A stretch of DNA of 64,000 bases. Origin: Brasilonema sennae CENA114. Its GTDB lineage: Bacteria > Cyanobacteriota > Cyanobacteriia > Cyanobacteriales > Nostocaceae. The DNA lies in NCBI RefSeq assembly GCF_006968745.1, contig NZ_CP030118.1, positions 3,236,654-3,300,653 on the forward strand, given 5' to 3'. The notes below the pieces were generated by a model that was not told where the DNA came from, ran no database searches, and saw only the letters and a list, made by a program, of their open reading frames with translations. Shown in pieces: positions 18,246-27,323 of the stretch. The position numbers and the translations under genes were made by a program. Each line of letters starts with the position of its first letter. Position 1 is the stretch's first letter.

Positions 18246-19257
18246 GGATAACTTCTATCCCATTTTGCACTTGCGTCAGTTCCTGAAGTTGCTGCTCAAT
18301 CCAAGCTTTTTCTGCTGCACGTTGTTCTTGTGTCTCTTGGCGATATCGCATTTGCCGCTCAAGAAAGTCGTTATGGAATGCCAGTGTTTGTTCAATCGCT
18401 TGTTCAGCTAATCTGATTAGTTCCTCAAAAACGATAACAACAATTGTTTCCAATTTTATCATAACTTCTTTGGAGCATTTATTAAACTGGTGCCAACTAA
18501 TACCTAAAAGACCTTCCTTACCCAAATTATCAGCAGCATTGCTTACAGAATTAACTAAATATGTAACACTAGTAGATGATTTGTATAACTGCGCATTAAA
18601 TGCTTTTTCAACTATATTCACGGTTGATTCAGATATTGAATTAAGCTTCGTAATAAGTTCAAATTTTTGTTTTTCATCTAGTTGATTGATACATGTTTGA
18701 ATAAATGGGATGTGGTATTGAATTTCATGATTAATTATTAAATCTGTGCTTTTGATAAGAATTTGTTTTACTACTTCTAACTGAGAACGTAATTCAAAAT
18801 TGAATTCACTCACTAAGTAATTTTTTTCAAAAATATTTAGTCCATCTTTAAAATTTGTCTGATTATAAAAATATTTTTTGGTAAGAATTCTTTCTCGGTG
18901 ACACCAATTGTTTCTCATTTTTTCAATCGCCTCAGATTCACATTGCTCTCCTAGACGACGAATTCTAAAAGTGCGCGCACTCAACTCGCCAATTTTTTCC
19001 CAGATTTCAAGGGTTGGTATTTCAACAATTCTTTGCTTGCTGTTCCAAACATCTTCAGCATGATACAAATTTTCAAAACATAACTGAATGCGGCTCTTGA
19101 GTTTAGTAGCTGAATCCTTAAGCTCTATGAAGCATGGTTCAACTGACTGTTTCAAAGTTGTAACAGCTTGCTTAATTTCTAGTGAACTCTGCTCATCCTT
19201 CAGCAGTGGTTCAACTGATTCGGTAATCCTTTGAAATGCAATCAAATATTCATTCAT
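18205..19257 (-). CDS. Unrecognised coiled-coil protein of 350 residues
   Basis: I do not recognise this family. The protein is nearly all helical and charged: helices at about 1-60, a middle region with SARTFRIRRLGEQCESEAIEK (about 93-113), a short hydrophobic patch IVVIVFEELI (about 276-285), and a long amphipathic coiled coil (about 286-340) rich in Gln/Glu/Arg. No signal peptide. It is divergent from the 422-residue gene at 19343 with only 85 bases between starts, so they share a control region. Its 3' end overlaps the TPR fragment of the STAND gene by 41 bases. The codon use is AT-rich. It may work with either neighbour, but nothing in the sequence proves this. Confidence 0.65.
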   Translation of the reverse strand: MNEYLIAFQRITESVEPLLKDEQSSLEIKQAVTTLKQSVEPCFIELKDSATKLKSRIQLCFENLYHAEDVWNSKQRIVEIPTLEIWEKIGELSARTFRIRRLGEQCESEAIEKMRNNWCHRERILTKKYFYNQTNFKDGLNIFEKNYLVSEFNFELRSQLEVVKQILIKSTDLIINHEIQYHIPFIQTCINQLDEKQKFELITKLNSISESTVNIVEKAFNAQLYKSSTSVTYLVNSVSNAADNLGKEGLLGISWHQFNKCSKEVMIKLETIVVIVFEELIRLAEQAIEQTLAFHNDFLERQMRYRQETQEQRAAEKAWIEQQLQELTQVQNGIEVILNHCPATSSTVHL

Positions 19258-19342
19258 CCGTATAATTACTAAGAAAAATAGAAGTTATATAAACTACAAT
19301 ATTAAGTAATGTATTCTTTGAAACATTAACGGAATAAATATT

Positions 19343-20611
19343 ATGATTTTTGTATTTCGCCCACAGCACATGATTGGTCTTGCCAATGGTACGCTAAAAC
19401 AGGTAGTATCATCCTCAGGGATTCCACTGAGTATGGTTAGAGATACGGAAACAGGTAAAATTGTTGGTCATGCTGTTGGTGTGATCACGCAGCCATTTCT
19501 GGCTGTACCACAGATGATATTTGACAGTGTACAAATGATTCAAGTCCATAAAGGTTTTCAAAAAACCTATGAAAAACTAGATACAATTCAGTTATGTTTA
19601 AATACTCTCCAGAAGAATGTTGGTGTTCTACAAGCAACTACAGCTTTGATTGGTGTAGGAACTGTAGCAGGTGTAGCCTTATCAGCAGTAAACCTTTATC
19701 AAACATTGAAACTCAGAGAAGACATCAAACAACTTCGAGTCGAAGTTAAGGATGGATTTTTTGACTTGAAAAAAGCCCTAACAGATCAGGGGGCAGAAAT
19801 TATCAAACGAATTGAGCAAGTGGCTCAAGATATTAACTTTAGGCAGCATCGTTTAGTCTTGATTCAAGCATACGGAAAGTTTCAGGCAGCGCTAAAGCTA
19901 ATTAAAACTGCTTTGTATACAGAGCTAAGTATCAGAAACACTGACTTAGCAACTGCACGTCATATTTTAACAAATGCTTTAGCAGATTATAACAATCCAC
20001 ACTTGTTATCAGAAACTTCTGCGGCTGGGCATCTTCGTCGAGTGGAATGTGCTTGGTTGATTGATCAGGCGATCGTCTTAACATACCAGTTGCAGAACCA
20101 GTTTGCTGCTGTAAGCGATCGCCTGATCCAACTTCAAGATAAAATCCGTCAAGATTGCGTTTCTGTTATTGAACGGTGTGAATCTGAGGAAGAGCTAGAT
20201 TTTTTATTTCCAGAAATTACTAGGATTTGCAAGCATGATTTAGTTTTGTTGGAATCCTGGCAAAACCACGTTGATTGGATACAAACTGTATCTCTACATG
20301 AACAGGATTTTTTCGCAAATTCAGATCTTCCATCTACTAATCTTTATCAAGATAATCAAGATTCCGCTATTGTTACCGAACCAAAAGAGTTATTACTATA
20401 TGAGACTTTAAAGCAAAAATCTCATTATACATCTCTACATAATCAGCTTCAATTTATGATTAAGCCAGATTCGCGCAGAGATTACGAAGATTATATAACT
20501 CAGAAAGCAACAGCAACTGGCTATAAAGGATTGGTTGCCTCAAATTGGCAAGAAATACCTGATTTAACTGTTGCTAACCTATACCATTACTTGAAAGACA
20601 AAAATAAATAA
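19343..20611 (+). CDS. Unrecognised helical protein with a Gly/Ala-rich hydrophobic segment
   Basis: A 422-residue protein of unknown family. After about 90 residues with an amphipathic N-terminus comes a hydrophobic Gly/Ala-rich stretch (about 93-120, ATTALIGVGTVAGVALSAV), then a long coiled coil (LKLREDIKQLRVEVKDGFFDLKKAL, about 122-146) and mostly helical sequence to the end. A hydrophobic segment embedded between long helices is a layout seen in helical pore-forming proteins, which is a weak structural analogy only. The start has GGAAT nine bases upstream. Divergent from the coiled-coil gene at 18205-19257. No enzyme motif is seen. Confidence 0.65.
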   Translation: MIFVFRPQHMIGLANGTLKQVVSSSGIPLSMVRDTETGKIVGHAVGVITQPFLAVPQMIFDSVQMIQVHKGFQKTYEKLDTIQLCLNTLQKNVGVLQATTALIGVGTVAGVALSAVNLYQTLKLREDIKQLRVEVKDGFFDLKKALTDQGAEIIKRIEQVAQDINFRQHRLVLIQAYGKFQAALKLIKTALYTELSIRNTDLATARHILTNALADYNNPHLLSETSAAGHLRRVECAWLIDQAIVLTYQLQNQFAAVSDRLIQLQDKIRQDCVSVIERCESEEELDFLFPEITRICKHDLVLLESWQNHVDWIQTVSLHEQDFFANSDLPSTNLYQDNQDSAIVTEPKELLLYETLKQKSHYTSLHNQLQFMIKPDSRRDYEDYITQKATATGYKGLVASNWQEIPDLTVANLYHYLKDKNK

Positions 20612-20700
20612 AAGTAAGTACTGAGAAGGAATATTGAACTAAGCTGAGAAGATAGTATAAGGCATAATAAAAAAAGAACGTAATTATCCTCAACTTTTTG

Positions 20701-21342
20701 ATGAGTAACCTACAAATAAAATTACCAACTGACACGTGGGTACCAGCAACTTGGAATGAATATCTTCAAATCATTGAAAATCCAGGATATGAAAAAGCCA
20801 AAGGCTACTACTACAATGGTAAAATGAGGATTGAAATGCCACCAGTAGGTAATGACCATTCACGAGATCACTCGATTGTTATCTATGCCGTACATTTGTT
20901 TGCCAGCATCAAAGATATTGATTTGAATGGAAACGATAATTGCACCTACCGGAAAACAGGCTATGACGATGCACAACCTGATGCGTCTTTTTACATTGGC
21001 AAAAATGCAGACGTCATCCCTTGGGGTACTTCCATTATTCACCTTGATAACTATCCAGCCCCAGATTTAGTCATTGAAGTTGCAAACACTTCTCTTGCTG
21101 ATGATAAAGGAGACAAACGTCTGTTATATGAGGAATTAGGGGTAGGTGAATACTGGATTATAGATGTAAAAAACGTTCAAGTTCTTGCTTTTGCTGTAGA
21201 AAATGGTGGTAGCCGTAAAATTTCTCAATCTCAAGTTTTACCTGGGTTAGCAATTTCTCTTTTGCAAGATGCTTTTCGCCGTACTCGTGAAATGAATCAT
21301 AGTAAGGTTGGCGCTTGGTTATTATCCCAATTTCAGCAGTAA
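20701..21342 (+). CDS. Uma2 family (DUF820) putative nuclease
   Basis: A 213-residue Uma2 protein. The core shows KGYYYNGKMRIEMPPVG near 35-50, the acidic pair QPDASFYIG (about 92-100) and PDLVIEVANTSLADDKGDKRLLYEELGVGEYWIID (about 120-155), which fits the PD-(D/E)xK arrangement with Asp, Glu and a conserved Lys. The ATG at 20701 is preferred to the TTG immediately before it. Together with the Uma2 gene at 9314 it frames the STAND region, but these genes are so common in cyanobacteria that this may be chance. Confidence 0.85.
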   Translation: MSNLQIKLPTDTWVPATWNEYLQIIENPGYEKAKGYYYNGKMRIEMPPVGNDHSRDHSIVIYAVHLFASIKDIDLNGNDNCTYRKTGYDDAQPDASFYIGKNADVIPWGTSIIHLDNYPAPDLVIEVANTSLADDKGDKRLLYEELGVGEYWIIDVKNVQVLAFAVENGGSRKISQSQVLPGLAISLLQDAFRRTREMNHSKVGAWLLSQFQQ

Positions 21343-21671
21343 TTTAGCAGAACTCTAATGTAAGTTTTACCATGTAGAATCCACAATTGAAGATGAGTTA
21401 TCACCCATTTAATTTACATAGAGTTAGGAGTAAGACGACTTGCTAGGAGTGGTTTTCTTGATTTTGAATTTTGCTTCGACTGCGCTCAGCAACCATGAAT
21501 TTTGAATTTTGACGTCTCGGCTCATTTCGACTTCGCTCAATGTAAACCGCTCGACGTCAAAGCTGAGCGAAGTCGTTCGCGTAGCGTGTCCGGAGGACAT
21601 AGCTTTGAATTTTGAATTGTTTCCCCCTGGCTTGTTGAACCAGGAGTATTCTGAGAAAAATAGACATCCGC
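21343..21671. repeat. Intergenic region with mixed dispersed repeats
   Basis: Contains TTTTGAATTTTG-type heptamer pieces (about 21461-21510 and 21602-21620), paired CGACTTCGCTCA and TGAGCGAAGTCG segments (about 21529 and 21562) that form an inverted repeat, and a family B piece GTTCGCGTAGCGTGTCCGGA at about 21574. A CCTGGCTTGTTGAACCAGG hairpin lies at about 21625-21643. No gene is supported. Confidence 0.65.
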
Positions 21672-22358
21672 TTACAACCGCTGTAGCAAGTTTAAACCGT
21701 GAGTATCAGTTCCACAAGTGTTCAAAAGACTATATTCATCAGCCAATTGTTGCACCTGCATCGATTCTCTAGCACTTGGTTTCCAAGGGTTGGGGTTGTT
21801 GTAGGCGTAAAAAGTTTCAACACCATCAATCCCGGCTTCTGCAGCAGCAGGAATTAATTCAAAGTGCGATCGCCTGTAACGAACTGGATGAGCGAGTACT
21901 GCTAACCCGCCTGCATTTTGAATTGCAGAAATCACGTTAGCTGCTTGATAGTCTTGCCCTGTGGTAACTCTTCTTTGAATGTAAGGTTTTATGCTGGGGT
22001 GTTCTGGCTCAAAAGCATAACCCAAAATATGAACTTCAATATTTAAAAGGTTGGCATTAATTTCTACGCCAGTCCACAGAATGGGAGCGTTTGCACCAGG
22101 GTTGTTCCACCTCCAGTTTTCTAACCAGCTTTGAGCTACCTGGTAGCCGCCTATACCATGATGATCGGTAATTGCAAGACCTTTTAAACCAATGGCGATC
22201 GCTTGTTCCATCAATGCGACCGGTTGCAACCTGCCATCGGAGTGGACAGTATGCATATGAAAGTTAAAATAGGTTGGGCAACTTTTTGCATCAATGGTCT
22301 GGAAGACTTGCTTTAATTCTTCTCTTGAAGTAAACTTCTCAACGATTTTGACAGTCAT
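21672..22358 (-). CDS. PHP-domain metal-dependent phosphoesterase
   Basis: A 228-residue protein of the PHP family, relatives of histidinol phosphatase and the polymerase PHP domain. Metal-binding motifs are NFHMHTVHSDGRL (about 30-42), ITDHHGIGGY (about 62-71), VLAHPVRY (about 155-162) and the terminal GTDTHG. I prefer the ATG at 22358 (MTVKIVEKF) over 22406 because AGAGGGGG lies just before it and the upstream 16 residues look like leader. The protein ends soon after the GTDTHG motif, as is usual. Likely substrate unknown; related enzymes hydrolyse nucleoside 3',5'-bisphosphates. Confidence 0.85.
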   Translation of the reverse strand: MTVKIVEKFTSREELKQVFQTIDAKSCPTYFNFHMHTVHSDGRLQPVALMEQAIAIGLKGLAITDHHGIGGYQVAQSWLENWRWNNPGANAPILWTGVEINANLLNIEVHILGYAFEPEHPSIKPYIQRRVTTGQDYQAANVISAIQNAGGLAVLAHPVRYRRSHFELIPAAAEAGIDGVETFYAYNNPNPWKPSARESMQVQQLADEYSLLNTCGTDTHGLNLLQRL

Positions 22359-22700
22359 AACCCCCTCTTTTCCAAAATACGTAATTGATTTTAGACACAA
22401 AAACAAACGACACCAACAGCCCAGACTGGACCAGCACCGTTATTAAGTGTTGGTTGCGACTTTCTGGGCATCATTGGCAAAATTTTTCAATATGTTAAAA
22501 CTACGTTAGCAAATTTAAAAGCTAGCGGTCATGTGTATTTTTGATTTGTTCTATAAGCCAAAGTCAGAAATATTGCCTCAAATCTCCGTTTAATCAACAT
22601 TTACTAACAACAGCAGAGATTAAGAAAATCTTAAAAATAGGACAAATCAACATATTTTCAGACAAAAAATAAAGATTTTATATTGTATAAATCTTGTCAC
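22359..22700. other. Intergenic region, nothing recognised
   Basis: About 340 AT-rich bases between purM and the PHP gene, both on the minus strand. I see no repeat, RNA or hairpin strong enough to report. Confidence 0.5.
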
Positions 22701-23729
22701 CTATATTGGTAATCCAATTAATTCACCGGAGCCAGTAATGACTTTACCAATTGTAAAAGCTGTAACGTTTTGTAACTTCATATACGTTATGACTTGCTCT
22801 GCTTGATGGGGAGGTACTATTAATACAAATCCCACCCCCATGTTGAAAGTGTTATACATTGCTTGGGGACTAACAGAACCAGTTTCTGCCAACCACTGAA
22901 ACACAGGTGGAATACACCAGCTTTGAGAGTTTATTTGCACAGCTTGATTTTTACCCAAACAACGGGGCAAGTTTTCTGGTAAACCTCCACCCGTGATGTG
23001 AGCCATACCGTGAATTTCTAACCCTGCTTGACGTGCGCTCAGTACAGGTTTAACGTAAATACGCGTGGGTGAGAGGAAAACTTCTCCTAATGTTTTACCA
23101 GCAAATATTTCTAAACTATCACTCCAGGAAAATCCTTTTTCGCTGACAATTTTCCTGACTAAACTAAAGCCATTGCTATGTACACCAGCGCTAGGGAGTG
23201 CGATCGCCACATCTCCCACTTGTACTTGGGAACCGTCCAGCATTTGGCTTCTTTCGACAATTCCCACACAAAACCCAGCCAAGTCATACTCACCCGCTTG
23301 ATAAAAACCGGGCATTTCTGCAGTTTCTCCTCCCAGCAAAGCGCAACCCGCCTGCTGACACCCAGAGGCGACACCTGCAACCACTTGAGTCAGCTGCTCT
23401 TTCTCTAACTGACCTGTTGCCAGATAATCTAAAAAGAATAGCGGTTCTGCGCCAGATGTCAGCACATCGTTGACGCACATGGCTACCAAATCAATCCCAA
23501 CGCTGTTGTGACACTTGAGAGCATGAGCGATTTTTAACTTAGTACCTACACCATCAGTTCCAGAAACCAAAACAGGTTCCTTATAACCACTTGGTAGTTG
23601 AAAGCAGCCACTAAAGCCACCCAGTCCACCAATAACTTCTGGTCTAAAAGTGCTGTGAACCAAATTACGAATTTGATTTACAAACTCTCGCCCAGCCTCA
23701 ACGTCCACTCCTGCATCTTTGTAATCCAT
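22701..23729 (-). CDS. purM: Phosphoribosylformylglycinamidine cyclo-ligase (AIR synthase)
   Basis: Catalyses the ATP-dependent ring closure of FGAM to AIR, step five of purine synthesis, in the cytosol. It is 342 residues, the usual length. It begins [20 protein letters not shown] and shows [16 protein letters not shown] (about 53-68), [24 protein letters not shown] (about 79-102), [11 protein letters not shown] and [13 protein letters not shown], all diagnostic. Single gene; neighbours are not purine genes. Confidence 0.97.
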   Translation of the reverse strand: MDYKDAGVDVEAGREFVNQIRNLVHSTFRPEVIGGLGGFSGCFQLPSGYKEPVLVSGTDGVGTKLKIAHALKCHNSVGIDLVAMCVNDVLTSGAEPLFFLDYLATGQLEKEQLTQVVAGVASGCQQAGCALLGGETAEMPGFYQAGEYDLAGFCVGIVERSQMLDGSQVQVGDVAIALPSAGVHSNGFSLVRKIVSEKGFSWSDSLEIFAGKTLGEVFLSPTRIYVKPVLSARQAGLEIHGMAHITGGGLPENLPRCLGKNQAVQINSQSWCIPPVFQWLAETGSVSPQAMYNTFNMGVGFVLIVPPHQAEQVITYMKLQNVTAFTIGKVITGSGELIGLPI

Positions 23730-23820
23730 CAGTTAAAACATCGCGATCACTTCAAGTAGCTAAAGTTTACAGTCAATCGTCCAAAATGAGTCCAAAATTA
23801 TTTACCAATGACTGATAACT

Positions 23821-24027
23821 TCAAAATACCTGATCTTCTATACCACGCCACCATTGCCCCAAGTTCATCAAATCTTGGTGAATGTCTGCTAACTGATGAA
23901 GATACTCACTGTCTGAAAGTGTTGCTCGACGTTCTTGAAGTTTCTTAAGTCGCAATTGCACCAATAGCCAAGGTTTGGTGATACTATCAGTTGCTTCCAT
24001 GTATTGCGCTAGTTCAGTACTATCCAT
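23821..24027 (-). CDS. Small conserved cyanobacterial protein of unknown function
   Basis: A 68-residue acidic, helical protein (MDSTELAQYMEATDSITKPW, later LSDSEYLHQLADIHQDLMNLGQWWRG). No cysteine cluster or membrane segment. It reads like a genuine short gene: regular composition, ATG start, no repeat content. I believe similar short proteins occur in other Nostocales but do not know a function. Just upstream of its start a 12-base TTGGGTAAATTT phrase repeats three times (about 24046-24073). Confidence 0.65.
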   Translation of the reverse strand: MDSTELAQYMEATDSITKPWLLVQLRLKKLQERRATLSDSEYLHQLADIHQDLMNLGQWWRGIEDQVF

Positions 24028-24097
24028 ATGCCTTTTAAACTTGTAAATTTTGGGTAAATTTTGGGTAAATTTTGGATTAAGTTTTATTAAAGACAGC

Positions 24098-24240
24098 CAG
24101 GAAGCGTGTTTCCTGGCTCATAGTTTAAGTCTACTCAAGTAGACTTAAAACCAAGTGATCTAAAGAATTTAGTCTTCTTGAGAGGACTTGAGCTATTAGC
24201 CTAGGGTTTTAAACCCTAGGTGGTTGTTGACACTATGCAA
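24098..24240. repeat. Single-copy relative of the 83-bp array element
   Basis: Aligns along its length with the leader plus one unit of the array at 11455-12345: hairpin CCAGGAA..TTTCCTGG (24098-24117), CTCATAG, hairpin AAGTCTACTCAAGTAGACTT, then TTAGTCTTCTTGAGAGGACT, and finally the stem CCTAGGGTTTTAAACCCTAGG near 24201-24221. Conserved hairpins with changed bases on both arms suggest that the folded form matters. It lies in the 3' flank of sodB. Confidence 0.8.
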
Positions 24241-24272
24241 CACAAAGTTATCGGCAGACGAGTTTTGCCAGG

Positions 24273-24875
24273 TTATTTACCTGCTTTGGCGTACTGTTCG
24301 GCTACAAAGTCCCAGTTAATCAGCTCCTTTAGGAAAGTTTCCAGGTAATCCGGACGACGATTTTGGTAATCCAGATAGTAGGCGTGTTCCCAAACATCAG
24401 CGGTTAACAAGGGAGTTTGACCGTTTGTCATCGGGTTTGCAGCGTTTGGTGTTTTCACAACCTTCAGTTCACCCTTATCCACCACCAGCCAAGCGTAACC
24501 ACTGCCAAACTGGGTTGCACCAGCTTCTTTGAATTGTTTTTTGAATTCATCTAAGCTACCAAAGCTGGCATTGATTTTTTCAGCGAGTTCCCCAGTGGGT
24601 GTACCAGAGCCTTTTTTCAAGCCGTTCCAGTAGAAGGTGTGATTCCACACTTGAGCCGCATTGTTGAAGATACCAGTTTTCGATGAATCATTGGCAGTTG
24701 CCAAAATGATATCTTCCAATGACTTGTTGGCAAGTTCTGTATCTTGAACAAGTTTGTTGAGGTTATCAACGTAAGTCTTGTGATGCTTGTCGTGATGGAA
24801 CTTTAGTGTGTCACTTGAAATCAATGGAGACAGAGCGTCGTAATCGTATGGTAGTGGGGGAAGTTCAAATGTCAT
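24273..24875 (-). CDS. sodB: Iron superoxide dismutase
   Basis: Converts superoxide to hydrogen peroxide and oxygen in the cytosol. It is 200 residues. Metal ligands are H27 (KFHHDKHH), H79 (QVWNHTFYW), and the Asp and His of TADVWEHAYYLDYQNRRPDYLE (about 160-170). AAQVWNHTFYWNGL, with FGSGYAWLVV, favours the iron form over the manganese form. No signal peptide, so cytosolic. It is a single-gene unit and a structured repeat follows its stop. Confidence 0.95.
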   Translation of the reverse strand: MTFELPPLPYDYDALSPLISSDTLKFHHDKHHKTYVDNLNKLVQDTELANKSLEDIILATANDSSKTGIFNNAAQVWNHTFYWNGLKKGSGTPTGELAEKINASFGSLDEFKKQFKEAGATQFGSGYAWLVVDKGELKVVKTPNAANPMTNGQTPLLTADVWEHAYYLDYQNRRPDYLETFLKELINWDFVAEQYAKAGK

Positions 24876-25156
24876 CGTGTCAATCCTCTCTTAAGGGTAT
24901 TTTAGTTTAGAGCTTATGGGGTAGCTTTGGAAAAACGTACCCGTACTAAGCACTTCTCACAGCTTGGCACTGTGTGATAAAACTTAAACAGTTTGATTCT
25001 ACTAATAAATGTGGCCTCAATAGCCTCATGCATAAGTAGGATATGTTCGAGATTGCGAATCGCCCCCAGGAACAGTCAACGTTTCCTAATGACTGGAAGC
25101 TTCTAAAAAGTGACGTTAGAATCACAAACAAGGTTTGAATCAGAAAGATAACAACT

Positions 25157-25648
25157 ATGAAGACTGCTGAAAAATTGGCTGCGGGTTGGCTACTGACACT
25201 CGGATTCATGTTTTTGTCGCTATCAGCCTCTGCTGTAATGCAGAAAAATGCTATGGACAGGCGTATCGAACCAAGTCTAAGACAGGTTATCGCTCTTAAT
25301 GATTTTCGTAATCAGGATGCCGTTAATGTACTTGATAATACTGCTTTGAATGGTCTAATTTTCGGCGTTCCTACCTCAGTGTTAGGAGTATGGTTAGCAT
25401 TGGGCGTATATCGTAAAAGTCGGGATGAGAGGAAGGCGATTAAGGAACAGACAACTGACCAGCTGCAATCCACCTTCTATCGTATGATTCAAGAAAATAA
25501 TGGGCGTATTACTCTTGTGAGCTTTGCAATGCAGTTACAATTGCCACCAGCAACTGCAAAGCAATATTTAGACGATCAAGCTAAAGTATTTAATGCTAAT
25601 TTTAAAGTAAACGAAGAAGGGGGAGTCTCTTACCATTTTGATGTTTAA
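25157..25648 (+). CDS. Two-helix membrane protein of unknown function
   Basis: A 163-residue protein with an N-terminal membrane helix (about 8-28), a polar loop, a second helix (about 70-88, GLIFGVPTSVLGVWLALGVY), then a basic linker and a cytosolic tail of about 70 residues. The tail (STFYRMIQENNGRITLVSFAMQLQLPPATAKQYLDDQA) resembles a winged-helix fold, so it might sense or bind something at the membrane. No named family is recognised. It lies 28 bases upstream of the DUF423 gene and probably shares its transcript. Confidence 0.65.
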   Translation: MKTAEKLAAGWLLTLGFMFLSLSASAVMQKNAMDRRIEPSLRQVIALNDFRNQDAVNVLDNTALNGLIFGVPTSVLGVWLALGVYRKSRDERKAIKEQTTDQLQSTFYRMIQENNGRITLVSFAMQLQLPPATAKQYLDDQAKVFNANFKVNEEGGVSYHFDV

Positions 25649-25676
25649 AGAACAAATTGGCTCAAGAGTGTAACTC

Positions 25677-26054
25677 ATGGCACGAATTTTTTTGAGTTTA
25701 GCAGCAATCTTAGCTGGTTTATCAGTTGCAGCAGGTGCATTTGGTTCCCATGCATTGCGTGAGAAAATCAGTGATCGCTCCCTAGAAATTTTTGAAGTCG
25801 GCGCTCGTTATCAGATGTATCATGCCTTAGCACTGCTAGTGGTGGCACTACTCCTCAGTCGCATCGAGTCACCTCCAGCTACTATGATCGCAAGCGGATG
25901 GCTGTTCATCATTGGTATCGTCATCTTTTCAGGGAGCTTATATGCTTTGAGCTTAAGCGGTGTTAAATCTTTAGGAGCGATCGCCCCACTGGGAGGAGCG
26001 GCGTTTCTTGCAGGTTGGGGCGCTTTAGCATTTGCTGCTTGGAGTTTGAAGTAA
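25677..26054 (+). CDS. DUF423 (YgdD-like) membrane protein
   Basis: A 125-residue protein with four membrane helices. The N-terminal pattern AAILAGLSVAAGAFGSHALREKISDRSLEIFEVGARYQMYHALALL and the later GWLFIIGIVIFSGSLYAL and SLGAIAPLGGAAFLAGW match DUF423, an inner-membrane family of unknown function. It follows the 163-residue membrane protein and ends before a strong hairpin terminator region. Confidence 0.88.
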   Translation: MARIFLSLAAILAGLSVAAGAFGSHALREKISDRSLEIFEVGARYQMYHALALLVVALLLSRIESPPATMIASGWLFIIGIVIFSGSLYALSLSGVKSLGAIAPLGGAAFLAGWGALAFAAWSLK

Positions 26055-26534
26055 TCAAAGGTTCGCCGATTTTTTTTGAGAGTTAGGAAAATCGATAAAT
26101 CTAGTTTTCATCAGGGTTTGAGATATGCGACGTCATATTACTCTTGAAAGAATACCTTGGTTTAGAACTTGATAGGTTCTTCACGCTGTCCTGCTCATTC
26201 TTTCGTTCCGTACTTTTTCTCAGTCCCTAGAAAATGAGCGATCGCTGACTTAATCTATGCTCAAACAAAAAACGAAACGTTCCTTAGCGTTTCGTTTTTT
26301 GTCAATCTGGGTGTTCGGTAGTCGGTCAATTCAATCTTCATACTGTCCACTCCTTGACTGTGACACCAAAGTATGAGTGCAAGTTAATGTTAATTTATGT
26401 AAACTGAAGTAGTGGGGAATACAATTTTTGCAGTCTGAAAACTAAGAGTGAGATTATAGCAGAAATTCATCTACCATTCCGGAGATTCTCACTATAAAAA
26501 CTTAATCTGTTCTACACAAGCAAATATCCTAATT
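26055..26534. other. Intergenic region with terminator and amidotransferase leader
   Basis: About 480 bases. The main element is the terminator at 26266-26301. A GAGCGATCGC site lies near 26235. The remaining 230 bases before the amidotransferase gene should hold its promoter; no conserved motif was identified. Confidence 0.5.
26266..26301. terminator. Strong hairpin terminator
   Basis: A-tract and T-tract inverted repeat: AAAAAACGAAACG (26267-26279) and CGTTTCGTTTTTT (26288-26300) with an 8-base loop. The T-run on the plus strand and A-run opposite make it a good intrinsic terminator in both directions. It is about 210 bases after the DUF423 stop. Confidence 0.85.
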
Positions 26535-27323
26535 ATGTGCCGATTACTTGGTTACCTCGGTTCACCTGTTTCTTTGGAAACTCTGTTGTACAAGCCTGAA
26601 CACTCGCTTATCGTTCAAAGCGATCAACCCCGTGAAATGCTATCTGAGGAGGTGAATGTTGATGGCTTTGGTGTTGGTTGGTATGATTCTCAAAAAGAAA
26701 CTGAACCATTTACTTACAAAAGTACACTGCCGATTCGGAATGAAATTAATCTGCCAAACCTCAGTCGTTACGTTGAGTCAGAGTGTGTGCTAGCTTATGT
26801 TCGCAGCGTTACATCTGGTCAAGTACTGGATATAAGTAACTGTCAACCCTGTGACTACCAGCGTCTGCTTTTCATTCATAATGGTGCAATTGACAACTTT
26901 CGGCAGACACTCTACAGACCTATACGCAAGGTGTTAAGCGATAAAATTTACCAATGGATAGAAGGAACGACAGATTCAGAACATATTTTTGCTTTGCTGC
27001 TAAACCACTGGGAAGCTAACCCTGGTAAAAGCCTAGAGCAGGCTTTACATGTAACGTTGCTTGAGCTTCAACAGTTAGCGCAAAATTATCAAACCAATAT
27101 TTCAGCTAATGTAGTCATCAGTGACGGACATCGCCTCATTGCTTCGCGCTTTAGCACAAAATCACCTGCTCCTTCGCTGTACACGATAGCTGATGATCCA
27201 AATTTCCCTAAATCTGTAATCATTGCGTCAGAACCAATGTTTGCAGGAAATTGGATTTCATGCCCTGAGAATAGCATCATCAGTGTGGGGCAAGACTGTG
27301 ATATCAGAATTGAGCAGATCTAG
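26535..27323 (+). CDS. EgtC-like class II glutamine amidotransferase
   Basis: An Ntn-hydrolase of 262 residues. After removal of Met1, Cys2 (MCRLLGYLG) is the nucleophile; NVDGFGVGWY (about 41-50) and FIHNGAIDNF (about 116-125) are the other family blocks, with TDSEHIFALLL later. It fits the EgtC/YafJ group; EgtC removes glutamate from the gamma-glutamyl intermediate in ergothioneine synthesis. No egtB or egtD is next to it, so the substrate is uncertain. Cytosolic, single gene. Confidence 0.82.
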   Translation: MCRLLGYLGSPVSLETLLYKPEHSLIVQSDQPREMLSEEVNVDGFGVGWYDSQKETEPFTYKSTLPIRNEINLPNLSRYVESECVLAYVRSVTSGQVLDISNCQPCDYQRLLFIHNGAIDNFRQTLYRPIRKVLSDKIYQWIEGTTDSEHIFALLLNHWEANPGKSLEQALHVTLLELQQLAQNYQTNISANVVISDGHRLIASRFSTKSPAPSLYTIADDPNFPKSVIIASEPMFAGNWISCPENSIISVGQDCDIRIEQI

